Of a stretch of DNA of 64,000 bases, positions 27,769 to 39,529 are shown piece by piece. Source of the stretch: Euryodendron excelsum (Eukaryota; Streptophyta; Magnoliopsida; Ericales; Pentaphylacaceae). Within the stretch, counting starts at the first letter, position 1. Each line of letters opens with the position of its first letter. The stretch lies in assembly GCA_033060915.1 (NCBI GenBank), contig CM065378.1:10311001-10375000 (forward strand), written 5' to 3'. Position numbers and translations under genes: made by a program. The notes beneath the pieces are model-generated. The model had not been told where the DNA came from. It saw only the letters and a list, made by a program, of their open reading frames with translations, and did no database searches.

Positions 27769-30700
27769 ATGGATGATAAGGACAGAGTCGATTCAGGGAT
27801 TACCGAGTTATCCACCGAGTCGAGCTGGACGTTCACCGGCGACTCCGACGGCGTTTACTTCTTCGGGAGCGATAGAGAGAGCAGTATACTGAGCGAATTC
27901 GGGTGGAATCTCCGGGCGGAGGGGAGTGGCGCCGATGCCGGTAGTTTTGCCGAGTTTGATCGGATCGGCTTGGAGGAGAGGCCGGATTTGGCGGGAAATG
28001 ATCATCAGTTGTTGCCGGATAGTACGGCCACTACTACTCGGAGCAGTGGTGGGACGGCGGTTCAAGCTGCCAGGCAGGTTGGCGACGCGTCGACGTCGAA
28101 TCCGTCGGTGTCTTCGAGCTCCTCCGAGGATCCGCCGGAGAAGTCCACGGCCTCCGGCAGTTCCGGCGGGAACAAACCCCCGCCCGAGACAGCGTGAGTG
28201 TTGCGTGAACACTACTCCATGTTGTCCCGTGGCTAGTATCGTAATAAATCGGGCTTTCAATGGGCAAAAATCGCAGGCTCTAAATCCCAAAAAAAAACCC
28301 AAAATTTTAGCTGATATCTGTGTCCGTACTGTCTCTAGAAAATAGGAGCCTCAAATTCCAAACGAATAACCCCAAGTGGCTGAGGCATTTTCGTCATTAT
28401 CCAAAAATAGTGGGTCTAATGAAGAAATTCAGCATAATGACGGGAGAGATTTTTAATTATGAACCGCATGTAGAGGCTTTTGAACTCCGCCGCTATTGCG
28501 GCGGGAATGGCGTGGTATGACTTTTTCTGGGTGCTAATACTTTTGGAAAATTACATAAAATGATGGGTGCAATGCATTTGTTACACATGAGAAGAAAATA
28601 AAGTGAGAGAATAGGAAAAAGAGAGAATATGTATAAAATCTCACTTTTTTTTGCTCTTCACTTCTAGGATTGCATTGCTTTTGGGCATCTGCAATACATT
28701 TTATTTGATGCATTTTCATCTTTTTCAGAACAAAATGGTAGTAGAAAATCTAACTTATATACATGCTTACACACTCATATTTGTATCTATATAATTTCTG
28801 TTACATAGGTAATTTATCTGTCTGTAAGTTGCTTGAAATAATGCTTCTTAATGCTGTTTGGTGGTATGGTACATGGGTAGGTTTCTTCTTCATTTCATGG
28901 TGTCCTTGGCTTGAAATAGATCTCTTTTATGTATGTCAGCTCCTTTTGTATCGTTCTAATTTGCTGGTACCAACCACTAGTTGAAAGGAAGAAGCAAGTG
29001 TCCATTTCCTTTGTACCCAAAAAAAAAAAAAAAGGAAGGAAGAAGAAAGTGGAGGTAAAGACATCTGTATGATAGGCATATGGGTTATAACCAGCTTAAA
29101 TTCACTAGTCAAATGATTTTGTTTCTCAATCTAGGTATTGCACAACTCCTCCCTGTTAGCAGCTTATGGTCTCCCTCTCTCTCTCTCTCTCTCCCTATGG
29201 GCTTTTGGGCATCCATGTGACGATGTTTTTCCCCTCCCAATGTTTTTCTCCGTAATGTTAGCAAAGTAAGTTTTTATTCCTTGCAATGGGGAGCATTATG
29301 CTTACCCACAAAGGAAAATGGAGGCATTTCAAATTAAAGAAATTGTGTCATTTGAAAATTTTATATAGCTACCCAGCTTTGGTATAAGGAAAAATATGTG
29401 ACAATTCATGGGATTCTAACGACTGTCCAAAATGCCATGCAGGTAGGTGCTCATTTCAAATTCTATGAAAGGCTTTTTTTTTTTCCCCCTTTTTACGGAT
29501 AACAGTTGAGTTAATATGTCTATTAAGATTTTATTGCCAATTCGTTATGCTTAACTAAGCCCAATGCATATAATTGAATCCTCTTGTGTCTTCAGTTCCT
29601 ACAATAGAACTGACAGACATTCCACTCTTAAAGTAAATTTAAGGAACTTCATTTTTGTTTTCTTTTTTTTTGTTTGTTTGTTTGTTTCCTTTACTTCTTT
29701 CGGTAATACTTTCCTTGTTTTTCCTTTTGAGTAGTACTTTGCAGCAACCATGTAGTGAATTGAGCAAATCACTTACATAACTGAATACTCTGACGTGTTA
29801 CAAATACTATTTTTCTCGATTAATCAGGTACTAGATTGTCTGGCTTGAATCTATAGAAGTATTTTATTTTTCTTATGTTTTAATGGGCTACTTTTCATAA
29901 TTTGGACATGCTTTGACTTTTATTTTGTTTTTCAGTATTTTTCAGAAATTTGGTTTCACATTGATGATCTTGGACTAAATAATTTATAGGAACAAAGTTA
30001 GAAAGAAGGGGCAAAAGCGAATCCAACAGCCACGTGTTGCATTCATGACTAAGAGTGAAGTTGATCATCTTGAAGATGGTTATCGATGGCGGAAATATGG
30101 CCAGAAAGCAGTTAAAAATAGTCCATTTCCTAGGTAGGTAATCAATTCTCTTTAAGAATTCCACTTATCAAGGTGATATCATCAATTTGTTTTTCATTTG
30201 TACATTCACATCATCTCCTGTGTAGTACTTTCGTAGCGTTTCAGAGGAAAATGTTGTGAAATGTATTTCCCTTTATTACCTATATGTTAATGGGTATCTA
30301 TATGTATAATTATTTTACTCTAAAGAGGTTTAGATGTCTGTTCTAGCTATTGATTTTTTATTTATCAAGGACTAAATACCAGTATTAGGGTAGTTGCAAT
30401 ATTTTCTTTCTACTGTTTGACATTTCATGAAATTTTATAGCAATCCGAGTTTAGTTTCAATATTTTCACTTAATATGCATGAAATTTTATATACTTTCAA
30501 AGGCTGCAATAGCTCAAAGGAAACCAAAGTTAAAATATCTTGTTAATTTAAAAGTGCAGTTTGATTTCGTATTTTTTCTTGCCTTCAAATATTGTATTCA
30601 GATGGTTCAGTTTTTTGTACTTTGGTTTTAGCCTCTCCTTGAAAAGTATGTGTATTTGTATGATAACTACAAGCATTTTGCATAAAAAAGGCCAATGTTG

Positions 30701-31384
30701 ATGAATATCATTTATCGATATTGAACTCTTTCTTACTATGCAACCAATATCAAATGCAGTGCTTAAGTATAAAATTCACAATTTACCTTTAAATCAATAA
30801 AGCATCGCGGCATTCGCGAAATAGGATGATACGGTACAAGTGATGTAGAGATTCAAGTATTTGAAACATCAAATAAAGCATGTATCCGGAGGAAGTGAAT
30901 TCTAAATTACATAAAGATTTTTGTGGCTTAAATGTCGAGGACTTAGTAAAGAAACCAACAAATGGGAAATAGTAAGAAAAAGATGACAATATTTGTCACA
31001 TTCTCTACCATATTTTGCAGGAGCTATTATCGCTGTACAAACAGCAAATGCACAGTGAAGAAAAGGGTGGAACGCTCTTCTGAAGATCCAACTATTGTAA
31101 TAACCACATATGAAGGCCAGCATTGCCACCATACTGTTGGATTCCCCAGAGGTGCACTCGTCAGTCATGAAGCAGCCTTTGCAAGCCAGTTGACTCCTCC
31201 AGCCTCACAGTTTTATTATCCAGGAGTTCAATTTCCTCAACAGGGTTCTCATAGTATACCACAATCGCACTGGGTTCCAGGTGATGCAAGGGAAACTGGT
31301 TTATTGGCTGAGCCAAATCCTCATCTTCCCATTGATGAAGGACTTCTTGGCGACATTGTACCTCCTGGAATGCGCAATCAATGA
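27769..31384 (+). CDS. WRKY transcription factor, group IIc, WRKY57 orthologue
   Basis: Nuclear DNA-binding protein that recognises W-box (TTGAC) promoters; in Arabidopsis WRKY57 acts in drought tolerance and in jasmonate/auxin control of leaf senescence. Three exons, 27769-28193, 29990-30133 and 31021-31384, give 310 aa. One WRKY domain: WRKYGQK at 175-181, zinc ligands C195 and C200, H224 and H226 (C-X4-C-X23-H-X-H). The second intron splits the Arg codon in FPR/SYYRC, the conserved intron position of group IIc. Orthology to WRKY57 rests on ILSEFGWNL near the N-terminus, [14 protein letters not shown] before the domain, and the C-terminus [15 protein letters not shown] type. An in-frame GTG lies 4 codons upstream, but the ATG at 27769 is the natural start. 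Confidence 0.93.
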
Positions 31385-31934
31385 CAAGTTGGTACGTACT
31401 AATTCATGTTAACTCTTTTGGTAATCTCTTTTTCATTTTTATATTTTTTTATCGGTTTTCTTAATAAAAGCTTTTTCACGCAAGGATCATTGATGTTAAA
31501 GAAATTTAAAGGGTTTTAAATAGATGGCATCTCGCAAATTCTAAAGGGTCAATTTTTTATAAATAAAAAAAATAGTTGTCTGCAGCAGCAGAAAGCTACA
31601 AAGCCAAAACACTAGTCAAGTAACTCATTATATGAGGATATTGGGTTAGTAGGTCAGTATCCGGTTTTAAAAGATGAATTTAGTTAAGAGAGCATGAAAT
31701 CACTCGGAAAACACTAGATTGATTTTCTTGTAATACATTTGGGTTCCTAGGCCAGGCCTTCTTCTACTTTCAGTTGTATGACATTATATTGCAGCAACTG
31801 TGCTAATAAGTTTCCTAACATAAAAGAAAATTTATATGGAAGACTGCAATCCTTTGATGGGAAAATTAATGCGCAAATAACAAAAGCAGGAAAAAACTAC
31901 ATGTCCTAGTGGATATCAGGTTTTCATATTGTAG

Positions 31935-32087
31935 GGTTTATCATCTCAATTATCGACTCGGCCTTTGACAAAGAAGCCCACCAGCCAGAATGGTTATGTT
32001 AGGTTCAATAGCTATAGTCTACCTCGAAAAAACTTTTATGGGGGCGCCCAGTCGCATGGTGAACTTGGTAATAACTTTACCGATATG
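31935..32087 (+). other. Exon-like open stretch, unknown product
   Basis: Bounded by an acceptor-like TTGTAG and a donor-like ATG/GTAGG. Exactly 51 codons are open in one frame, with a balanced composition (TRPLTKKPTSQNGYVRF and so on) that differs from the low-complexity frames around it. I recognise no family. It could be a 3' UTR exon of WRKY57 or part of an unannotated gene. Confidence 0.25.
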
Positions 32088-32993
32088 GTAGGCCATTGTC
32101 TTGGATTTGATGTTTATGCATGTTGTGTTTGTTACCATGTGGTCATGCATTATTATCAATATTGTGTAGTTCTTATTGGTTGTGAACTCATCCACGACTC
32201 TTCTGATTTTGTGCTCGTAGATTACATTACCATGTAATTCTCGTGTCTTGTCATGCTTCCTATTAAAGTATTAGAATTGTTTCTGTAGGATTGGATCGCT
32301 TGGAAGTACCTTCGATAAAATAATGATCCCTAAGGGCCAGTAGAATACTTTACACACAGGTTTCCTTTGGAATAAACATGAAGCTGGACCCATAGTTTTA
32401 ATAACTGGAACGTCTATTCTCAACCATTTTTCTCTTTAACTCCAGAAGAAAGGCCAGTGATCCTCTTTAAATTATAGAGAAAGAGTCCAGTGGTCCAATT
32501 TCTAGTTTAGTCAAATGAACAAGATGTAGATTCTTATATACAAAAGTTCAGAGATAAAGTTTACTTCAAAGTTCATTCAACTAGTCACTTTTCCATGAAT
32601 TGCTTCCCACCACACCTTTTCTGGGTGGGTGACTTGTAACGCACTTTATCACTCAAACCTAGATAGTTCTATATAATAAAAAAAATCTGTTTATCTTAGA
32701 GCTGTTTTGAATGTCCTCAATTCATTTGTCATGCATAGGTTAATTATGCTCGAAAGCAACTTTTCCTGACCAACGTAGTAGTAGTCAGTATTTCCATGAT
32801 CAAGATGGTATTATTACATGAAGTTAGGTTTGAATTGTCATTTTTTCAGATCCATCAGAAAAAAGCGCATATTTCCAAATGCTCTTAGGACACTTTTGAG
32901 GTAACCATCCCTCCTCTCCTCACCACCAATTTGCCAAATAAAAATCTTCTCTTATGCTTCACTGTGAATAATATCTCGTTCATCACATATAGG

Positions 32994-33423
32994 CAGTGGC
33001 GAAATCAGAAAATTCATTCAGGAGGGCACTCGTTGATCATAATAAAAAATTTTTTTTGGTATAATCAACAATACGATACTTGACTTCTATACATTTTTAT
33101 AATGTATACAAATTTACATATATGAATAGCTTTAAAGCAATATAAATATTTGAAGGAGCGTTTATAAAGTTTTAATGGGTAAAAATTAAAAAAAAATTCT
33201 TAAAATTGTAGGTAAAAATTGAAAATTTGAGAATTTGAAGGGGCATTTATAAAATTTTAAAGAAAAAATTTGAAAACATTGCTTAAAACTATAGAGAAAA
33301 TGAAATATTTAAAAATTTGACGAGGCATTTTTAATTTTTTAGGGGCTATATTGAAATGAATTTAAAAAATTATAGGTAAAAGTATAATTTCAAAAATTTG
33401 AGGGGCACGTGCCTCCGCCCCTC
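32994..33423. mobile_element. Non-autonomous hAT-like element, copy 1
   Basis: 430 bp, starting CAGTGGCGAAA and ending CTCCGCCCCTC, so the termini are imperfect inverted repeats. It is flanked by CATATAGG (32986-32993) and TATGTAGG (33424-33431), an 8-bp target duplication matching at 6 positions, as expected for hAT. The inside is A/T-rich with repeated GGGCATTTATAAA and TTAAAATTGTAGGTAAAA words shared with copy 2 at 51188. No coding capacity. Confidence 0.7.
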
Positions 33424-33567
33424 TATGTAGGTCCCCCATTATCATGCTTTTGATTGTATGTATCTGCTAGGCTATACCCTATCTCTTCTAGTTCAGAAGA
33501 ACTTGAATGTCAACTTGAATTCTGTTTTTTTGGACATTTGGGCCAGTGAAGTTTGTGAAATGTACAG

Positions 33568-33723
33568 GCCATGCACAAGAAGGTATATGAAGCAGACAAA
33601 TACATGTTATCAACAAGCATTATTCATGACCATAGAAATGCGGTTGTTTTGGAGAGCCAGATGCGAGTCTTTTTTACCTGTGGAAACCCTTTTCCTTCAT
33701 ATCAAATGGCTAACCAGTCTCCT
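33568..33723 (+). other. Exon-like open stretch, unknown product
   Basis: Preceded by ATGTACAG and followed by GTAAGT, a strong donor. Exactly 52 codons are open, starting AMHKKVYEADKYML and ending MANQSP, with normal protein composition. Both this stretch and 31935-32087 are phase 0 at both ends, so they can be spliced together without a frame change. A further acceptor at 34141-34142 would bring in TAA at once. No family recognised. Confidence 0.25.
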
Positions 33724-34809
33724 GTAAGTACTAATGTGGCATGTTACTGATATCATGGCTGCCATTCTTGCATTGATCTAAGATTTATCTGAACTACACA
33801 ATTGAGTTTTATATTTTGATATATATATATATAGATGATGTATATTGACTAGGTTCTCTTTTACTGTTAGGTTTTCAGCTCTAAACTCGAGAATCGCTAT
33901 TTCTGTGAAAAAAAAAATCTTCGTTTTGAGAACTCTCTTTGATCCCTTTCTCTGTTCTGATATATGTCATAACTTGTTCAGACCAAACAAACCAGATTTA
34001 GATGACTTGCTGCTCTGTTGTTTCTTGATTTTGCTGTTCTATTCTTAGGCCTTTTGGGGTGTTGTTTTTCATGGTTTAATTAAAGTTCCTTCCTTTTTTC
34101 TTTGCTGGGTAATTCTTAGTTCATTGTTTTCGTACGTTGCAGTAAATAATTGAGATGGATACAGTTACTGTTGCGTGTAATTCGAGGTTGCTTGCTTCAA
34201 TCTCAGCCGACATTGCTTTTCCTTCCTACCTTTTTTTTTTTGTTTTTTTTTTTGAACTTTTTCCTTCGAGCGGAAGATACCATTATCAACCTCAGTGCTA
34301 GGGTTACTTTACCGGACACTTTGTCTATAGCGCGATTCAGGACCTTTGGTTTTTTGGGCAATTAAAATTCGTGGATGAATAGAACAGTATCCCCTATGGA
34401 GACGCACAAATTTTCTAGTCACACGTAAGATTTCATATATAGCAAAGCCTACCAAGAATTCTAGTAATTTTGTATAGGGGTTACAGAATGTCAGGCTACT
34501 TTTTTTAGGCTATTTTTACGAGTAGTTATCAAAATTAAAAACGAAAACGGGACGTTAAGTGAAATGAAATTAAAAAAAGCAATCAAAAAATATAAGAAAA
34601 AATAAAAAGCGAGAAATTTTAAGAAGCCTATTGGAAGGTAAAGACCTATATGAATAATTTAATAGATACTTAGAACTTAAGCAAAAATATGTGTAAAAAT
34701 TAATATTTTAAAATTTTGAAGCGTTTATGTTTAAGTTTCTTGAGAGTTTTAATCAAGTATTTTAAAAGTTTCTTAAATGTTTTCTTGCACCTATCTTTTT
34801 ATATTGTGT

Positions 34810-35330
34810 GCACACGTAGCTTTGGGTTGGGGTTGGGTTAGAGACAACTCCAGAACTGAACTAACCTTGCGGGTTTCTAAGTTTTTGGGTTCAAAATTGC
34901 ACCGACCCCGTATATAACTGAAGCAACCGAACTTCAGCTAATTCGGGTTGGCTCAATTAATTTTATAATGTATGATTTGTTCGGTTCATTAAAATTTTTT
35001 TTACTATTACTGTAACCCAAAATGACAAATAACTATTATATATAATGATTCTGTGTATGTGTATTTATATAAATCATAAAAATAACTAATGATCATAAAA
35101 TATGTCAATTAACCTATGCAGTTTTTAAAATTTTCTAAAATATATATAACTGGTCAGTCTGGTCTCAGGTTGGTTCGGCTTATCCCATCGTGAAGCCAAT
35201 ACTGAACTGATTTGCTCGGCTATGGGACTTTTAGACCTAGAATCAAACCAAGCCTCTATTAGAATCGAACTACCTCAACCCATGAAGGTGGGATTAGTTT
35301 GGTTCACAGGTTATATGATTCTTTTATGTG
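34810..35330. repeat. Degenerate repeat of the GGTTCGG / AACCAA class
   Basis: Same vocabulary as 22395-22915: GGTTGGG, GAACTAACC, GGTTGGTTCGG, ATCAAACCAAG, on both strands, around an A/T-rich core. Termini and target duplication are not visible. Confidence 0.3.
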
Positions 35331-36472
35331 CCCCTATTTTTAGAAAAGGAAAATGATATATATATATTCTACTACTGTAATAATTAAAGATGTTTGTGCG
35401 TGGTTTATGTAAAAAAAAATAATAAAATCAAGTAAGAAGGAAATTCAGAAGAAGTAGTGACAGAAAAGTGCAAAGAAAAAAGAGCTAGTAATAGATTTAT
35501 TCCTTGTGAATACTCTAGTTCCGGCGCTAATGGTTTACCTTTAACTAGACTAGGAAGTGGTTTAATCGAAACGTGTGCAAGCTAGTTTAGACATTCTTGA
35601 CTGCTAAATAAAAAAGAAAATTAGGAGTATTGACGCAAAGAGCAGGATTAGTACAATAAGACACAATAACCACATAATATATAGGAGACCTAAGGACTCA
35701 ATATTGTGCACCAGGATATGCTCGGTAAATTTTCTTAGCCATTACCTCTTGTATCTTATACCACAAAAAGCAAACTACAATTCCTTGATGTCCTCAAGAA
35801 CAATAGCAGAATCAAAATCTTCGGTTTAGGTTTTGAGTGATTAAGAAACAAGCTAATATTAGAATAGTCATATAAATAATAACGCTCGTGAACTGCAAAA
35901 TGTTACACATCAATGTATGACATTTCTTGCAAGTAAGCAATATTTCTAAAAGCCGTCTTGAACTTATCTAGTATCAACAAAATAATTTGGTAATAACTTT
36001 TTTCATGGTCACACTTCAAATTGATTATGTGATTGTTAGAGGTAGTTCTTGTCAAATATTGACTAACTTGAGCCTGTGCACGTGAGATAAAAATATGTAT
36101 AATATAAGAAAAATATAAAATTGATTCAAACATCTATAAAAAATCAAGTTAACTGAGGAAGAACCCTATCATTCACCTCACGATCTTCGTAAAAAAATCT
36201 TAGTTGAACTCAATAAAGCCTCATCTTCTTCGTGATTAATATATATATATATATATGCAAAGTGAAGTTCGTTAAGGTTTTCAAGGTCTCTTAGCTCCAA
36301 GTCTTGTGCTTCCAAGGCATTGAATTTCACCAACGTATGTTTTTTTTTTATTTTATAATCCTGTTTTAAACAAGACTACCTAACATGCCATTTGATTTGG
36401 GAAGATTTAATTAAAAAAAAATTTTTCAAGACGCATATTGCCTAGCTTATCATATTTAATACCTTTAGGGTC

Positions 36473-38506
36473 AATGTTGTTGGTCTAAGTAAGCAACTCA
36501 AGAGAGGGGTGAATTGAATTTTATAAAATTTATATCAAACAATGCAACTAAAAACTATTTAAGCAATGTAGCAGTGAGTAATCAAACTAATAACCCAAAC
36601 AAACAAATAATATAATGCAATGCAAGCAAGTACTGTAAGCAAGGAGGAAAAATAGAGCAAAAAATGAACAACACCAGATTTATAGATGTTCGGCGAAATC
36701 TTATCTATGTCCTCTCTTCCTCGATTCGAAAAATAAAATTTCTTACACAACCGCTAGTTTTGCTCCAAGTACTCAGCTCACTTTTACAAGAGCTCTTCCC
36801 CAAGCTCTCAAAACTCAATAGATTTTGTCTAAGCTTCTCTCAAACTTACGAGTGATTTTGTCCAAGTTTCACTCAAACTTACAAGTGTTTTTCCCAAGCT
36901 ACACCCAAACTCACAAGTGTTTTTCTCAAGAACACTCAAACTCACAAGTTTACAAACCCACCTAATAAAAGATGAAGGTTGTACAATGAATAACTCTCTC
37001 TCAAAGACTAGATAAACAAATTTTCAGCTCACTTAAGAACTCCCCAATTGAATAAAAACAGAGTATAAGATGTAGAAGATGAAATATCACTTTGCAGCAC
37101 TTAATCTTGTGGTCTTCTCATGTTCTTCTTGTTCTCCATCATCATATATGTGTTGGGGATCTTGTATATATAGTCTTGAGTTGCTTATAACCGTTGGAGA
37201 TGGATGGGAGACCATTTGATATGAAAATGGCACAATATAACGTTAAAAAATATAGCCGTTACCTTAAATGAGTCGACTCTTTTGCTGCAGGGGTCGACTT
37301 TTTTTTTGTTTCAGCAGATTTTTTAAGGCTTTGCCTAAATGAGTCGACTCTTTTTGCTCCAGGGGTCGACTCTTTTTGTCTGACACTACAAAATCAACTC
37401 TCTGTTTGAATGAGTCGACTCTTTTAAAGTAAGGGGTCAACCCTTTTGATCTCCATCAAAATTTTCAACCTTTGTTTGATTGAGTCGACTCTTTTGCTCG
37501 AGGGGTCGACTCTTTTTAGAAAAATTCTTAACTTTTGCAATACTTTTTCAATCTTCTTCAATATCTTCAAGCTCTTCAAGGATCATTCAAATAAGGTTTC
37601 TAAGGCTTGAAAAGATTTCTTCAAGGCATGTTGACTTCAAGAACACCTTTAACTCTTCAAGATGAAATCAATACACTTTTGATTACATTTAGAGTTCTTC
37701 AATCAACATCACTTCTTCCATTAATCTAAGTCTTCTTCAAAATCTTCAAGAGAGCTTTCAAGACTTGAGATCTCTTTTTTTCAATTGATCTTTTATGCTT
37801 ATTTGAACTTCTTCAATTTATTTGCTTGATCTTCGTCAACTTGATTTTTTCTATAACTTCTTCCATCTATTCAAGACTTCAACATAATCTTCAATGAAGT
37901 TTCCAACTCTTGTGATTTCTTATCAGTACTTTCAAGACATCTTCAAATCTTCCAAAGTGAGCTTCCATGTCTTGTAAGAGTCATCTAAATGAGGTTGTGA
38001 CTATGAAATTGCTGAATGTATCAACTCATGATACTTCATCAACCTTTGATCTTTCTTGACAAGCTTCTCAATACAAGTTCTTCAATGTGAAGCTTCCAAT
38101 GTGATAAGTAGAAACTTACTACTCTTTTCTTTTGTGCTTTATGCTTTAGAGCATACAAGCTTTTGCTCCTCCTTTCTTATGCAATTGATACTTTAGTGGA
38201 TTGATATAGCCATGAGGATCGAGGATCTTCATAGTGAATAAATTATTGAATTCCCATAAGATCTTTAGGTGTTTACATTCTTCTTTTCAATACTTGTTGA
38301 ACTCCTTGAACATCTTCAAACTCTTTAAGAATAAGATTACCTAAGTAATCTTCTTGTTGGATACTCAACCGATCAACTCAATTATTTTCTTATTATCAAA
38401 TTATTATAATCTAATCTGCACACTCAAGTGAAATCATTAGATAACAATCACATGGTTTTGTTATCATCAAAATCAATATAGGGATCAAACTTGACTCAAC
38501 AAATGT
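36473..38506. mobile_element. Solo LTR of a retrotransposon with target duplication
   Basis: The element is 36478-38501 (2024 bp). It starts TGTTGG and ends TCAACA, as LTRs do, and is flanked on both sides by AATGT (36473-36477 and 38502-38506), a perfect 5-bp duplication. No internal domain is attached, so it is a solo LTR left by recombination between two LTRs. Inside are a run of about four 32-bp units with CAAACT(C/T)ACAAGTGTTTT (about 36831-36960), a TATA-like TATATATAG near 37168, and a 70-bp array (listed separately). The autonomous parent lineage is not identified. Confidence 0.88.
37270..37520. repeat. Four 70-bp tandem units inside the solo LTR
   Basis: Units start at 37270, 37341, 37411 and 37481, each with GAGTCGACTCTTTT followed by about 10 bases and AGGGGTCGACTCTTTT; the third unit has GGGTCAAC in the second half. 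Each unit therefore carries two palindromic GTCGAC cores. Confidence 0.85.
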
Positions 38507-38963
38507 TTCGTATTTTCTTACATACGAATATTCTATCCCTTAGACGTGTAAATGAGTCGAGTACTTGGTTGTTCTAACCTAGTTTGAAAGTCTTAATAAA
38601 TTTAAAAATGTATTCAAACTTAGTTTGTTTTACTTTCAAGCGGATCTCTAATGAGTTTTAATCAAATCGAGTTCAAGTAGTTTAATTTCTTTTGCTATAT
38701 ATAAATTTATTGAGTCAAATTCAATCAAACTTAAAATATTAATAAATTTAAAATATATCCAAACTTGACTTAGTTAACTAACAAACTGATATCGATTCGG
38801 CTTTATACGAATCCAACACGAGCGGATTTTAAAGTCCCACTATCTGTGTCATATAGGTATTCATTAACTAGGTAGCACAGCTAGAACGATGATATCAAAG
38901 TCCTTACTTTGACTTTTTCCTCCTTTTGGTACATTTACAGTATGTTAGCTCAAATATTTATAG

Positions 38964-39529
38964 GAGTAATTATATTTTATTTTTTATAATTTAAATAAAA
39001 ATAAGATAACTTCATATAATTTAAAAGTGAGCACATGATTTTTATAATTTTAGATTAATCTGTAAATAGATAAAAATTGTTAGATTTAATAAAAAATTTA
39101 TTATATAGGTATTTTTGTCATTCTATATTTTTAAATTAGAACATTAAAAAAATAATTTGACTATTTTATGCCAAAAAGATTACGAAAATAAAAAATTATG
39201 ACCCTTTTATGCCAAAATAAAATGTTGCCTATCGAGTTTTTTTTTTTTTTGTTATTTCACCAAGTTGTTTTTTTTATGTTTTAATTTGAATAAAATGACG
39301 AAATTATTTTTTTAAAGACATAATCTTTGATTTTCATAATCTTTTTGGCATAAAAAGGCCAAATCATCTTTTTAATGTTCTAATTTAGATATATAAAATA
39401 ATAAAAATATTCTTATGATAGAATTTTTGTTAAATTTAATAATTTTCATCCACTTGCAGATTAATTCAAAATCACAAGAAAATCATCTAATTTTGACCCA
39501 AATTACATAGATGTAAAATGTAATTACTC
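38964..39529. repeat. Foldback (long inverted repeat) element, copy A
   Basis: The 566-bp segment starts GAGTAATTA and ends TAATTACTC, and its two arms of about 200 bp pair with each other over their length: for example TTAGATTAATCTG and AGAACATTAAAAA on the left recur inverted on the right. The middle has a T run. No coding capacity. Related to copy B at 41175. Confidence 0.7.

Larger units (their letters stand above)
31385..36472. other. Spacer 3' of WRKY57
   Basis: Contains the WRKY57 3' UTR, two exon-like stretches of unknown affiliation (31935-32087 and 33568-33723), a hAT-like element (32994-33423), a degenerate repeat (34810-35330), and AT-rich sequence with poly-T and TA runs. A strong acceptor-like site is at 34141-34142. 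No recognisable protein was found. Confidence 0.5.

Noticed and set aside
27808..28345. Overlapping long frames on both strands over WRKY57 exon 1
   Set aside because: GC-rich coding DNA produces open shadows; the WRKY57 frame carries conserved motifs and splices properly.
36831..37520. CRISPR-like array
   Set aside because: The regular repeats lie in a plant LTR, the spacers are themselves repeated, and no cas genes exist here.
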